A stretch of DNA of 64,000 bases from Nibricoccus aquaticus (GCF_002310495.1 NZ_CP023344.1:3427501-3491500); one strand, 5' to 3'; positions 53,696 through 63,267 are shown, counted from the stretch's first letter. Made by a program: numbers and translations. The notes: generated by a model from the letters alone, not told the origin.

Positions 53696-53735
53696 AAAAA
53701 AGCCCGCGACTCTCGGTTAGAGCGCGGGCTTTTTA
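53696..53735. terminator. Bidirectional Rho-independent terminator
   Basis: Arms AGCCCGCG (53701-53708) and CGCGGGCT (53723-53730) are flanked by AAAAA on the left and TTTTTATT on the right. It can end both pepF (plus) and the convergent gene at 53770 (minus). Confidence 0.9.
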
Positions 53736-53769
53736 TTCGAGAGCGTGAAGGCGGTGCGCGGGATCTGGC

Positions 53770-55602
53770 TCAGGATTTTCCGGGGGCGGGGATCTGGGCT
53801 TTGAGGCGGGTGAACTGGCCGCGCTGGGCTTCGGAGGTGGCGATTTTTTCTCCGTACGAAGCGAGGGCGATGACGGCTTCGTGATTACCGAGGCGAAGGT
53901 TCAGGGCGGCGGTGTAGTAAACGAGGGCGGCGTCGCGCGGGAAGAGTTTCAGGCCGTGGGCGAGGGTGGTGAGTTCCTCGGCTTCGGGCGGGGTTTCTTT
54001 CAGAACCCAAGTGTTGGCGATGAGGCGGAAGGTGTCGGGGAGCGGCGGGGACAAGGTCCGGGCCTTGGCGAGGAGGTCGAGGATTTCGCCGGCTTGTTTG
54101 TCGCTGAGTTTACCCTTGGGGCCGGCGGGCTTGGAGGAGGCTGCGTCCAGACGGAGCTGGGCGAGATCGGTGAGGACGGAGGGGCGGGTGGTTTTGGGGG
54201 CGGCGGCGGCGAGGAATTTTTCGGCGCGAGTGCGGTCGCCGCCGGCGAGTTCGGCCTGGCCGAAGGTGCCGAGGAACTGGGGGTCGCGTTCGCCGCGGAT
54301 GTAGGCGGCGATGGCGGTGGGGCGGAGCACGGCGGGGATGCCGGCGAGGCGGAGGGCGTCGCCCTTGATGCGTTCGGATTCACCCTCGGTGGCGTCGCGC
54401 ATCTCGGGTGGCGGAAGATCGAGGCGGGCTTTGCCTTTGACGAGGTGTTGCTCGGCTTTGTAGGCGGGGGCCTGGATGTAGGCGGAGAGTTCGACGAGGA
54501 ACTTGTCGTAGGATTTGCCGTAGCATTCCTCGAAAATCTCCGGGGTGAGCGGGGCTTTTCTAGCGCGGGCGAGGAGTTTCTCGAAGGAGGCTTTGTTGGA
54601 TTTTTTCCAACCGTAGAGGTTGATGTGGAGGAAGGCGGCGCACTGCTTCGCCCAGAAGTTGTAGCCAACGGAATTGAGAGTGGCTTCGTCGCCGCGTTTG
54701 ACGCCAAAGAACTCGTCGAATTTGAGCAGCTTACGCTGGCTAAGGGCGTAGTTAAACTCGGGATCCTCGCTGGAGGCGCCGGGGCCGTAGCTGAACTGGA
54801 CCCCGGGGTTGGAAACATTGCTACCTCCATTGTTCGAGGTAGGCACGTCGATGAGCTGGCCGATGATGATTTCGCGCTCGTTGACCTTCATCTGCATGAC
54901 GATTTGAGCGATGCCCTCTTCGAACCAGACTGGAGGCGGGGGACTTTCTCGGGAGAATTGATAGCGCACGTACTCGCGGCAGAGTTGCTTGTAGTGGTTA
55001 ATCTCGAATGCGTTGTTGGCTGAGAGATCACCCTCAGTCGCGCCGGACTCTCCCATACGACTCTGAGCGATGGAGTATTGAAGGTTCATCGGACCTGAGC
55101 TGCCATCGGCGGTAATGTCGGTGGAGGTGACGCTTTTCAGGGCGAGATCTACGAGAATGAATGCTTGTTCACGCCCGTTGAGGAGGATGGTAGGTTTGGT
55201 GCGGGCAGCGCCGGTTTTGCCGTCGGTGACGAACTGGTCGAAGGATTTTCCTTTTCCGCAGAGGATGATGGCTGAGGGAGGCGCGGGGCGTTTTTCCATG
55301 GGGTAGGCCTTATCAAGGGCGATGCGGAAGATCTCAAAATCGCGGATGAGGCGCTGGGTCTCGCGGTCGGAGGCGTCAGAGATGACCTCGAAGCCGAGGA
55401 TCTCGGTGTAGCGCCACTTGTCGGGCGCGGGGAGCTCGCGGGTGTCGGTGACCTGGAGTGTGGGCAGCTCGACGAGGGGGGCGGAGGCTGTGGGTTTGGC
55501 GGCCTGGCCGAAGGCGGCTGGCAGCAGGAATGAAGTGATGACAACGAAAAGCGCGGTGAGCGCGCGGGGAGTTGCGATGCGAGGAACGCGGGGAGTACGC
55601 AT
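53770..55602 (-). CDS. Secreted protein with degenerate gluzincin-like region and TPR-like tail
   Basis: A 610-residue protein with a signal peptide (ALTALFVVITSFLLPAAFGQA). Residues about 60-330 look like a gluzincin peptidase of the DUF1570 type: the CREYVRYQF segment (208-216) stands where HExxH would be, followed by PPPPVWFEEGIAQI with the WFEEG (226-230) that normally gives the third zinc ligand. The two His are missing, so it is probably not an active peptidase. The C-terminal half (about 380-600) is helical, TPR-like. Its role may be binding or chaperoning. It converges on pepF, with a shared terminator between. Confidence 0.7.
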   Translation of the reverse strand: MRTPRVPRIATPRALTALFVVITSFLLPAAFGQAAKPTASAPLVELPTLQVTDTRELPAPDKWRYTEILGFEVISDASDRETQRLIRDFEIFRIALDKAYPMEKRPAPPSAIILCGKGKSFDQFVTDGKTGAARTKPTILLNGREQAFILVDLALKSVTSTDITADGSSGPMNLQYSIAQSRMGESGATEGDLSANNAFEINHYKQLCREYVRYQFSRESPPPPVWFEEGIAQIVMQMKVNEREIIIGQLIDVPTSNNGGSNVSNPGVQFSYGPGASSEDPEFNYALSQRKLLKFDEFFGVKRGDEATLNSVGYNFWAKQCAAFLHINLYGWKKSNKASFEKLLARARKAPLTPEIFEECYGKSYDKFLVELSAYIQAPAYKAEQHLVKGKARLDLPPPEMRDATEGESERIKGDALRLAGIPAVLRPTAIAAYIRGERDPQFLGTFGQAELAGGDRTRAEKFLAAAAPKTTRPSVLTDLAQLRLDAASSKPAGPKGKLSDKQAGEILDLLAKARTLSPPLPDTFRLIANTWVLKETPPEAEELTTLAHGLKLFPRDAALVYYTAALNLRLGNHEAVIALASYGEKIATSEAQRGQFTRLKAQIPAPGKS

Positions 55603-55724
55603 GGTGAAAGAGGAGCTGGGGCCCTGCCCGGGGTTGATGGCGGAAAAACTGGACGAGAGGTTTGCCCCGGCAATGGGAAACTAACACGAAGCGGCGGGTG
55701 GATGTTACGCGTGCGGTGGAGAAA

Positions 55725-56741
55725 TCAGCCTTTGGCGATCTGGCGGTAGGCGCGCGGGGGGTGGCCCATGATGCGGCGGAAGGTGCGGGTGAAGTAGTAA
55801 GGATTGGGGAAGCCGGTGCGGGCGGCGATGAGGGCGATGGAATCGGTGGTCGTGTCGAGGAGCTGGCAGGCGCGCTGGATGCGGAGGCGGATGAGCCAGT
55901 CGATGGGGGCGTAGCCGGTGTGGCGTTTGAAGAGCGCGCAGTAGTGAGGGACGGAAACGGCGGCGAGCTGGGCGAGTTCTTCGAGGCGGATGGATTGGGC
56001 GAGGTGGGTGCGCATCCAGTCGGCGGATGCGGCGACGCGTTCGTCGGCGGTGCGGTCGTGGGGAGTGGAGGCAGAGGGACTGCGCTGGGTGAGGAGAGTG
56101 AGGGCAGTGCGGAGAGAGGCGGAGGCGGCGACTAGGTTGGGGAGGGAGTAGCCGCGTTCGAGGATTTGCCAGAGGTGGCCGAGCTGGAAGACCGGGGAGA
56201 GGGTGGTAGCGGTGGCTGTGGTGGTTAGCAGGGAGGTGAAGAGGCCGCCTTCGGGCGTGAATTGGAGGAGATCGCGCCAGGCGTCGGTTTCGGTGCCGGT
56301 GAAGTGGGCCCATTCGATGGTCCAGGCGGTGTCGTCAGCGGAGCCGTAGGCGTGGGGGCGGTGGGCGGGTAGCCAGGCGAGGGAGCCGGGGGAGAGGGTG
56401 TGGGTTTTGCCGGAAAGTTCGACCCAACCTTGGCCGGCGGTGCAGAGGATGAGGAGCGAGGTGGCGGCGCCTTTGGAGCGGCGGACGAGGTGGTTGATTG
56501 CGCGGGGGAAGACTCCGGCGTCGGTCACGAGGAGGCCGCGAAGGAGCGGGTGCTTTTCGACGGAGCGGCGGATGGTGGATGGGAGGATGACGAGGTGCTG
56601 GTCGCGGAAACCTTCGGGGATGCCGGTGCGGGTGGTGATGCGGGCGTTGGTGGATGGATGCGCGGCAGGAGCGGGGGCGGGAGCGCGGGCGGGCTGCTTG
56701 GGGGGCATAAGATCGTGCAGGTTTTTCAGGATTGGTTGCAT
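55725..56741 (-). CDS. AraC-family transcriptional regulator
   Basis: A 338-residue regulator. A cupin-like sensing domain (about 70-185; LCTAGQGWVELSGKTHTLSPG) is followed by two C-terminal helix-turn-helix motifs (about 235-335), ending in GFPNPYYFTRTFRRIMGHPP. Divergent, 59 bases away, is the DUF5107-TPR gene; in carbohydrate loci such an AraC regulator usually activates the neighbouring catabolic genes. The sugar ligand cannot be inferred. Confidence 0.92.
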   Translation of the reverse strand: MQPILKNLHDLMPPKQPARAPAPAPAAHPSTNARITTRTGIPEGFRDQHLVILPSTIRRSVEKHPLLRGLLVTDAGVFPRAINHLVRRSKGAATSLLILCTAGQGWVELSGKTHTLSPGSLAWLPAHRPHAYGSADDTAWTIEWAHFTGTETDAWRDLLQFTPEGGLFTSLLTTTATATTLSPVFQLGHLWQILERGYSLPNLVAASASLRTALTLLTQRSPSASTPHDRTADERVAASADWMRTHLAQSIRLEELAQLAAVSVPHYCALFKRHTGYAPIDWLIRLRIQRACQLLDTTTDSIALIAARTGFPNPYYFTRTFRRIMGHPPRAYRQIAKG

Positions 56742-56769
56742 TGTCGAGAGGGCGGAGCGGGCATAGTAT
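56741..56769 (+). promoter_or_regulatory. Predicted promoter of the DUF5107 gene
   Basis: TTGTCG (56741-56746), 17-base spacer, TAGTAT (56764-56769), 31 bases before the ATG at 56801. The -35 box abuts the start codon of the divergent AraC gene. Each hexamer matches the sigma-70 consensus at four of six positions. Confidence 0.45.
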
Positions 56770-56800
56770 CGGGCAAGTCCGAGATTAACCCTGAATCGCC

Positions 56801-59800
56801 ATGAGTTCCGTCACCGTTCGCCGAGAGAGTGTTGTTTTCCCGACTTATCTGCCGGCGGCGGCGGACAAAAATCCGATGTTTTTGGAGAAGCGCGTTTATC
56901 AGGGGAGCAACGGGAAGGTTTATCCGCTGCCGTTTACGGATCGGATCGCGTTGGAGAAAATGGAGCAGGCATGGGACGCGGTGTGGGTGGAGAATGCGTT
57001 CATCCGTGTGATGATTTTGCCGCAACTGGGCGGACGCATCCATGTGGGCGAAGACAAGACGAACGGGTACGATTTTTTCTACCGTCAGAATGTGATCAAG
57101 CCGGCACTAGTTGGGCTGGCGGGGCCGTGGATCTCAGGTGGAGTGGAGTTTAACTGGCCGCAGCATCACCGGCCTTCGACGTTCATGCCGGCGGATGTGG
57201 AGATCGAAAAGCATCCGGATGGCTCGGTGACGGTGTGGTTGAGCGAGCATGAGCCGATGAACCGGATGAAAGGGATGCACGGCGTGTGCGTGCATCCGGA
57301 TAAATCCTACATCGAGCTGAAGGCGCGCGTTTATAACCGGACGGCGATCGTGCAGACGTTTTTGTGGTGGGCGAATGTGGCGACGCGTGTGCATGAGCGT
57401 TACCAGTCGTTTTTCCCGCAGGATGCGACGTACGTGGCGGATCATGCGAAGCGGGCGATGAGCGAGTTTCCGCTGTGCGCGGGGAGTTATTACGGGGTGG
57501 ATTATGCGGCGCGGGCGAAGGGTGGCGTGGCGGCGGAGGAGCGGCCGACGGAGTTTGTGCCGGGCGGGGATTATCCGGCGAACGATCTGAGCTGGTACGC
57601 GAACATTCCGGTGCCGACGTCGTATATGTGCATGGGGACGGAGGCGGACTTTTTTGGCGGGTACGATCACGCGCGGGAGGCGGGCGTGGTGCATGTGGCG
57701 AATCATCACATCTCGCCTGGGAAGAAGCAGTGGACGTGGGGGAATCAGGAGTTTGGGTACGCGTGGGATCGGAATCTCACGGACAGCGACGGGCCGTACA
57801 TCGAGTTGATGGCGGGCGTGTACACGGACAATCAGCCGGACTTTTCGTTTTTGATGCCGGGGGAGACGAAGACGTGGAGTCAGTTTTGGTATCCGATTCA
57901 GAAGATCGGGCCGGCGCAGCAGGCGACGGTGGACGCAGCGGTGAGTCTGCGCGTGAAAGGACAGAGGGTGCGGGTGGGTGTGGCGGTTTCTGCGGAGCGG
58001 GAGCGTGTGTGCGTGCGGCTGGAGGCGCAGGGGCGCGTGGTGAAGCGGCGGTCGAAAGCGGAGGGGAGTCTGGTGATTGCGGAGTGGGTGCGGGATTTGG
58101 CACCGGGCGCGCCGTTGGTGGAAGAAGTGGCGCTGCCGCGTGGTGTGAAAGAGGCGGAGCTATGCGTGAGTGTGCGCGCGGTGGAGGGGCGGGAGTTGGT
58201 TTCTTATTCGCCGGTGAAAGATGAGAAAAAATCTGTGCCGCCGGCGGCGACGGAGCCGGGGTTGCCGGCGGAGATAGCGAGCAATGATGAGTTGTATGTG
58301 ACGGGACTGCATCTGGAGCAGTATCGTCATGCGACGCGGATGCCGGAGGATTACTGGCGGGAGGCGTTGCGGCGAGATGCGGGGGACAGTCGGTGTTTGC
58401 TGGCGATGGGGAAATGGCATTTGCGGCGCGGGGAATTCGGCGAGGCGGAGAAGTTTCTCCGCGCGGCGGTGGAGCGGCTGACGTTGCGGAATCCGAATCC
58501 GTACGACGGCGAAGCGTATTATCAGCTCGGGTTGGCGCTGCGGTTTCTCGGACGGGATGACGAAGCTTATGCGGCGTTTTATAAGGCGACGTGGAATCAG
58601 GCGTGGCGGGCGGCGGGGTATCACGCGCTGGCGGAGATCGATTGTGTGCGGGGTCAGTGGGAAGCGGCGCGCGATCATCTGGAGCGGGCGTTGCGGATGA
58701 ACGCGGATAATTTGAAGGCGCGGAATTTGCGCGTGCTCGTGCTCAGGAAGATGGGGCGTGGCGAAGAGGCGGAGGTGATTTTGAAGGAGACGCGGGCGCT
58801 TGATCCGCTGGATTGGTGGGCGCGGGAAATCGCGGGCGAAGCGCTGACGTGTGATACGCAGGTGCGGCTGGATCTGGCGCTGGATTACGCGCGCGCGGGG
58901 TTTGTGGCGGAGGCGTTAAGTGTGCTTGCGGACGCGAGGCCGGAGGTAGGGAGCGGGACGGAGCCGTTGGTGAGTTATTACCGGGCGTGGTTGCTCGAGC
59001 GAAGCGGCGGTGAGCGGGCGGAGGTTTTGCGGTATCTGAAGGCGGCGGCGAAGGCTTCGCCGGATTATTGTTTTCCGGCGCGGCTGGAGGAGATCGGGAT
59101 TCTGGAGTTTGCTATGGCGAACAATCCGAAGGATGCGCGGGCGCCGTATTATCTGGGAAATTTGTTTTATGACCGGCGGCGTCATGTGGAGGCGATCAGG
59201 CTGTGGGAATGGTCGGCGAAGCTGGATGCTTCGTTTTCCGTGGTGTGGCGGAATCTGGGGATCGGGTATTTCAATGTTTCGAAGAAGCCGGTGGCGGCGC
59301 GGCGGGCGTATGAGCGGGCGTTTGAGGCGAATCCGGGGGATGCGCGGTTGTTGTACGAGCGGGATCAGTTGTGGAAGCGGATGGGCGTGGCGCCGGCGAA
59401 GCGGTTGCGGGAGCTGGAAAAGTTTCCGGCGCTGACGGGGCTGCGGGATGATTTGTCGGTGGAGTTGTGCGCGCTGCTGAATCAGGCGGGGCGGGCGGAG
59501 GCGGCGCGGGCGATTTTGATGACGCGGCGGTTTCAGCCGTGGGAAGGCGGCGAGGGGCAGGCGCTCGTGCAGTTCACGCGGGCTCAGGTGTTGCTGGGGC
59601 GGGCGTCGTTGGATGCTGGAGACGCCGAGAAGGCGTTGAGCTTGTTGATGGAGGCGCTGCGTCCGCCGGAGAGTTTGGGGGAGGCGAGGCATTTGCTGGC
59701 GAACGCGAGCGACGTGCAGTTCTGGCTGGGCGAGGCGCTGGCGTCGGCTGGGAGGAAAGAGGAGGCGTGCGCGCAGTGGGCGAAGGCGGCGTCGGCGCGC

Positions 59801-60160
59801 GGGGATTTTCAGGAGATGAGTGTACGGGCGTTTTCCGAGATGACGTATTACTCGGCGCTGGCGCTGGCGCGGCTGGGGAAGAAGGCGGCGGCGAAAAAGT
59901 TGCTGGGTGAGTTGCGCGAGTATGCACGGGAGCTGGCGGGGCGGGAGGCGCGCATCGACTATTTCGCGACGTCGCTGCCGACGATGTTGTTGTTCGAGGA
60001 CGATCTGACGGCGCGCCAGCGGCGGGCGGCGGCGTTTATGGAGGCGCAGGCGGACGTCGGACTCGGAGAGCGGGGGACGGCGCGGAGGAGGCTGGCGGGG
60101 ATTCTACGCGAGGAGCCGTCTCATGCGCTGGCGGCGGATTTGTTGCGCGAGTTGGGGTGA
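56801..60160 (+). CDS. DUF5107 domain protein with long TPR region
   Basis: A 1,119-residue protein. The N-terminal about 400 residues match DUF5107, a sugar-mutarotase-like beta-sandwich (IRVMILPQLGGRIHVGEDK, SGGVEFNWPQHHRPSTF, TFLWWANVATRVHERYQSFF). From about 510 to 1110 there is a long array of TPR-like helical repeats (for example YYQLGLALRFLGRDDEAYAA). No signal peptide is visible, so it is likely cytoplasmic. DUF5107-TPR proteins are found in carbohydrate-use loci; the activity is not firmly known, and binding or processing of a sugar is inference. AraC regulator and Gfo/Idh neighbours agree with this. Confidence 0.9.
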   Translation: MSSVTVRRESVVFPTYLPAAADKNPMFLEKRVYQGSNGKVYPLPFTDRIALEKMEQAWDAVWVENAFIRVMILPQLGGRIHVGEDKTNGYDFFYRQNVIKPALVGLAGPWISGGVEFNWPQHHRPSTFMPADVEIEKHPDGSVTVWLSEHEPMNRMKGMHGVCVHPDKSYIELKARVYNRTAIVQTFLWWANVATRVHERYQSFFPQDATYVADHAKRAMSEFPLCAGSYYGVDYAARAKGGVAAEERPTEFVPGGDYPANDLSWYANIPVPTSYMCMGTEADFFGGYDHAREAGVVHVANHHISPGKKQWTWGNQEFGYAWDRNLTDSDGPYIELMAGVYTDNQPDFSFLMPGETKTWSQFWYPIQKIGPAQQATVDAAVSLRVKGQRVRVGVAVSAERERVCVRLEAQGRVVKRRSKAEGSLVIAEWVRDLAPGAPLVEEVALPRGVKEAELCVSVRAVEGRELVSYSPVKDEKKSVPPAATEPGLPAEIASNDELYVTGLHLEQYRHATRMPEDYWREALRRDAGDSRCLLAMGKWHLRRGEFGEAEKFLRAAVERLTLRNPNPYDGEAYYQLGLALRFLGRDDEAYAAFYKATWNQAWRAAGYHALAEIDCVRGQWEAARDHLERALRMNADNLKARNLRVLVLRKMGRGEEAEVILKETRALDPLDWWAREIAGEALTCDTQVRLDLALDYARAGFVAEALSVLADARPEVGSGTEPLVSYYRAWLLERSGGERAEVLRYLKAAAKASPDYCFPARLEEIGILEFAMANNPKDARAPYYLGNLFYDRRRHVEAIRLWEWSAKLDASFSVVWRNLGIGYFNVSKKPVAARRAYERAFEANPGDARLLYERDQLWKRMGVAPAKRLRELEKFPALTGLRDDLSVELCALLNQAGRAEAARAILMTRRFQPWEGGEGQALVQFTRAQVLLGRASLDAGDAEKALSLLMEALRPPESLGEARHLLANASDVQFWLGEALASAGRKEEACAQWAKAASARGDFQEMSVRAFSEMTYYSALALARLGKKAAAKKLLGELREYARELAGREARIDYFATSLPTMLLFEDDLTARQRRAAAFMEAQADVGLGERGTARRRLAGILREEPSHALAADLLRELG

Positions 60161-60293
60161 GAGGGGCGTGTGGCGGGAGGGTGGGCGGATTGTCCGAGTG
60201 GATTTCTTCGGGACATGTTGACCGTCCGAAAGGCGGTGCATCGACCCTGATTTAACGGGGCGTTGTTACAGACCTTCACACCCAACCCTGTAC

Positions 60294-61649
60294 ATGAGCA
60301 AAAAACGTCACGCGTTCGTTGGCACCGGCGGTCGCGCCATCAGTTTTATGGAGCCTTTGGTCACGACTTATCGCGACCAGCACGAACTCGTGGGCATCTG
60401 CGACATCAGCCCGGCGCGCATGGCGTACTACAACGAACTGCTCACGAACGACTGGAAGTCGCAGGCGGTGCCGACGTACACGGCGGATCGTTTTGACGAG
60501 ATGCTGCGGGAGCAGAAGCCGGATGAGATTTTTGTGTGTTCGAAGGATTCGACGCATCACGACTATATCGTGCGCGCGCTTCATGCGGGCTGCGATGTCG
60601 TCACGGAGAAGCCGATGACGACGGATGCGGCGAAGTGCCAGGCGATCCTCGATGCGGTGAAGGCGACGGGAAAGAAAGTGCGCGTGGCGTTTAACTATCG
60701 CTGGGCGCCGTTTCGCACGAAGGTGAAGGAGCTGATCGCGACGGGCGTGATCGGAAAAGTTCACTCGGTGAATCTGGAGTACCTCCTCGATACGAGTCAC
60801 GGCGCGGACTATTTCCGGCGCTGGCATGCGACGGCGGGGGATTCGGGGACGTTGCTCGTTCACAAGAGCACCCATCATTTTGACCTGGTGAACTGGTGGC
60901 TCGATGCGATCCCGCTGCAGGTGTTCGCGTACGGCGATCTGGTTTTTTACGGGAAGCAGAATGCGATCGCGCGCGGCGATGAGGCGCTGACGAAGTACGC
61001 GCGCTACACGGGAGAGGCGGCGGCGAAGGGCGATCCGTTCCGGCTGGATCTGGATGAGAGCGAGCCGTTCCGGAAGATTTACCGGGCGGGCGAGAAGGAC
61101 TCGGGGTACATCCGGGACCAGAATGTGTTTCGCGAAGGCATCGATATTTATGACCAGATGTCGCTCAACGTGCGCTATCGCACGGGGCAGGTGCTGACCT
61201 ACTCGCTGGTTTGCTACAGTCCGCGCGAGGGGATGAGGGTGACGTTTAATGGGGACCGTGGGCGGATCGAGTACCACGAGTTCATTGGTTCACACATGAA
61301 TCGCGCAGTGCGCCCGAAGGATTTCAAGCTGGAGATCAAGCCGGGGTCCGAGCCGGAAGGTGAGTGGATCAAGGTGTATCCGCATTTCCAGACAGGTTAT
61401 GTGGTGCCGGTGGATGTCGAGGTCGGGCTGCCGCATGGCGGGGCGGACACGATTTTGAACGAGCACTTTTACGGCGAGCAGAACGCGCCTGCGGACAAGT
61501 GGGGACGCACGGCCGGGCATGAACAGGGGGCGGCGTCGGTGCTCGTGGGCGTGGCTGGCGTGGAGTCGATCAAGCGCAACCAGCCGGTGAATGTGAGCGA
61601 TCTCGTGACGTTGAAACCGGGTGCGACGAAGTTGTCGGAGCTGGTTTGA
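60294..61649 (+). CDS. Gfo/Idh/MocA family oxidoreductase
   Basis: A 451-residue NAD(P)-dependent sugar oxidoreductase. The Rossmann motif is at the N-terminus (FVGTGGRAISFMEPLV) and VTEKPMTTDAAKCQAIL carries the conserved EKP Lys. The catalytic domain includes KSTHHFDLVNWWLDAIP with the conserved Asp/His. No Tat signal peptide is seen. It likely oxidises a hexose or modified sugar as part of the locus opened by the DUF5107 gene, 133 bases upstream. Confidence 0.93.
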   Translation: MSKKRHAFVGTGGRAISFMEPLVTTYRDQHELVGICDISPARMAYYNELLTNDWKSQAVPTYTADRFDEMLREQKPDEIFVCSKDSTHHDYIVRALHAGCDVVTEKPMTTDAAKCQAILDAVKATGKKVRVAFNYRWAPFRTKVKELIATGVIGKVHSVNLEYLLDTSHGADYFRRWHATAGDSGTLLVHKSTHHFDLVNWWLDAIPLQVFAYGDLVFYGKQNAIARGDEALTKYARYTGEAAAKGDPFRLDLDESEPFRKIYRAGEKDSGYIRDQNVFREGIDIYDQMSLNVRYRTGQVLTYSLVCYSPREGMRVTFNGDRGRIEYHEFIGSHMNRAVRPKDFKLEIKPGSEPEGEWIKVYPHFQTGYVVPVDVEVGLPHGGADTILNEHFYGEQNAPADKWGRTAGHEQGAASVLVGVAGVESIKRNQPVNVSDLVTLKPGATKLSELV

Positions 61650-61700
61650 ACTGAAGTGTGAGCGCGGTGGCGGGAGGGGGCGCGGGTCGGCGGAGTCGGA

Positions 61701-61735
61701 GTTTTGGACAGGATTAAGAGGACTAACAGGATTGG
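61701..61735 (+). repeat. GGATTAAC-type repeat after the Gfo/Idh gene
   Basis: GTTTTGGACAGGATTAAGAG followed by GACTAACAGGATTGG: the same family and orientation as at 22212 and 26273. It lies between convergent gene ends. Confidence 0.7.
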
Positions 61736-61761
61736 CGAAAACCACTCGCTGGCGCTCGTGG

Positions 61762-63189
61762 CTACGGGTGGGTTTCGGCGGCGTAGGCGCTGGCTAAGAG
61801 GACGACGGGGTGGATGAATTGGAGCGGATTGGCGGAGTGGGCTTCGCCGGCCTGGAGGTGGAGGGAGCAGCCGGGATTCGCGACCGCGACGATGGGTGCG
61901 GCGGTGGCGCGGAGGTTGTTGAGTTTGCGATCGCGGAGCCACCCGGCGGTCTTGGGTTGGGTGATGGAGTAGATGCCGGCGCTGCCGCAGCACCAGGTGG
62001 GCTCGGCGGATTCGCGGAGTTCGATGCCGGGGATGGCGCGGAGGATGGCGCGGGGTTGGGCGGAGATTTTCTGGCCGTGGCAGAGGTGGCAGGCTTCGTG
62101 ATAGGTGACGGGCGTGACGGTTGGCGCGGGTGATTTTTCGCGGCCGTCGATGGACGAACGGAGGAGGTTTAAGGGATGATTCGGAACTGCGGTGGATGTG
62201 CGGGCGGGTGGCTGAGGGTGACGGAAATTTATTTCGACGAGGTATTCGGAGATGTCGCGGAGTTTGCGGGACCATTCGGCGGCGCGTTGAGCGTAGGCGG
62301 GATCGGTGGCGAGGAGGCGGTCGTAGTGTTTGAGGTGGGAGCCGCAGCCGGCGGCGTTGGAGATGACGGCGTCGAATTGAGAGAGGTCGACGGCATCGAG
62401 TTGACGGCGTGCGAGGGTGGCGGCTAGGTCGAGTTCGCCGTTGTGCGCGTGGAGGGAGCCGCAGCAGGACTGGGCGCGGGGTGTGTGGACTTCGCAGTTG
62501 TTGGCGAGGAGGACGTCGGCGGTGGCGCGGTTGATGTCGGAGAAGGCGATGTCTTGAACGCAGCCGGTGAGGAGGAGGACGCGGCGGAATGGTTGAGCAG
62601 AGGGTGAAGCCGATGCAGAGGCAGACTTGGCAGTTTTGGCAGAGGAAGGTGTTTCGACTTTCGCGATGAGCGAGTCGGAGAAGCGGCGCTGGATGGTGGG
62701 CGTGGAGGGTTCGGCGACGCGGATCGAAGTGGGGAGGAGTTTTGTGAGGCGGAGGGCTCGGGCGAGGGATTGGAGGCCGGTGACCTGGTAGAGCCAGAGG
62801 AGGCGTCCGGCGAAGCGGAGGAGACGCGGCTTCATGAAGAGCTGTTTCATGGTGAGCCAGCGGACGAAGTCGCGTCGCGGGGTTTTGACTACGCCACTTT
62901 GTTCGACGTGGGCGCGGGCGTGTTCGAGGAGGTTGGTGTAATCAACGCCGGCGGGGCAGGCGGTGGTGCAGGCGAGGCAACCGAGGCAGTAGCTCATTTC
63001 CTCGGCGAAGTTCGGCGTGGTTTCGAGTTCGCCGTCGGCGATGGCGCGCATGAGGGAGATGCGGCCGCGGGGGGAGTTTTTTTCCCGGCCTGTTTCAGCA
63101 TAGGTGGGGCAGGTGGGCAGGCACATGCCGCAGTGCATGCATTGCTGGAGGACGGAGTAGTCGAGGGACTGAAGCGGAGATTGTTTCAC
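61762..63189 (-). CDS. glcF: Glycolate oxidase iron-sulfur subunit
   Basis: A 475-residue protein with two [4Fe-4S] ferredoxin motifs (CMHCGMCLPTCPTYAE near residue 17 and CLGCLACTTACPAGVDY near 68) and the paired CCG motifs (SCCGSLHAHNG and WCCGSAGIYS) of GlcF/heterodisulfide-reductase-type subunits. It passes electrons from the flavin subunit GlcD to the quinone pool during oxidation of glycolate (or a related 2-hydroxy acid) to the oxo acid. The frame starts with a GTG (63187-63189) lying at the edge of a repeat. GlcD is encoded immediately upstream, 78 bases away. Confidence 0.93.
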   Translation of the reverse strand: MKQSPLQSLDYSVLQQCMHCGMCLPTCPTYAETGREKNSPRGRISLMRAIADGELETTPNFAEEMSYCLGCLACTTACPAGVDYTNLLEHARAHVEQSGVVKTPRRDFVRWLTMKQLFMKPRLLRFAGRLLWLYQVTGLQSLARALRLTKLLPTSIRVAEPSTPTIQRRFSDSLIAKVETPSSAKTAKSASASASPSAQPFRRVLLLTGCVQDIAFSDINRATADVLLANNCEVHTPRAQSCCGSLHAHNGELDLAATLARRQLDAVDLSQFDAVISNAAGCGSHLKHYDRLLATDPAYAQRAAEWSRKLRDISEYLVEINFRHPQPPARTSTAVPNHPLNLLRSSIDGREKSPAPTVTPVTYHEACHLCHGQKISAQPRAILRAIPGIELRESAEPTWCCGSAGIYSITQPKTAGWLRDRKLNNLRATAAPIVAVANPGCSLHLQAGEAHSANPLQFIHPVVLLASAYAAETHP

Positions 63190-63253
63190 GCAAAGGCGCC
63201 AAGGCGCAAAGAAGCAGGGGAGTGGGTTTTCTTGGCGGCTTTGCGCCTTGGCG
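63187..63253. repeat. Inverted pair of a CGCAAAG-type repeat between glcD and glcF
   Basis: CGCCAAGGCGCAAAG (63197-63211) and its exact reverse complement CTTTGCGCCTTGGCG (63239-63253) flank a 27-base spacer. The left copy extends as TTTCACGCAAAGG into the glcF start codon. The pair can fold into a 15-base stem in the glcD-glcF mRNA. Confidence 0.8.
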
Positions 63254-63267
63254 AGAGAGACATTGTT

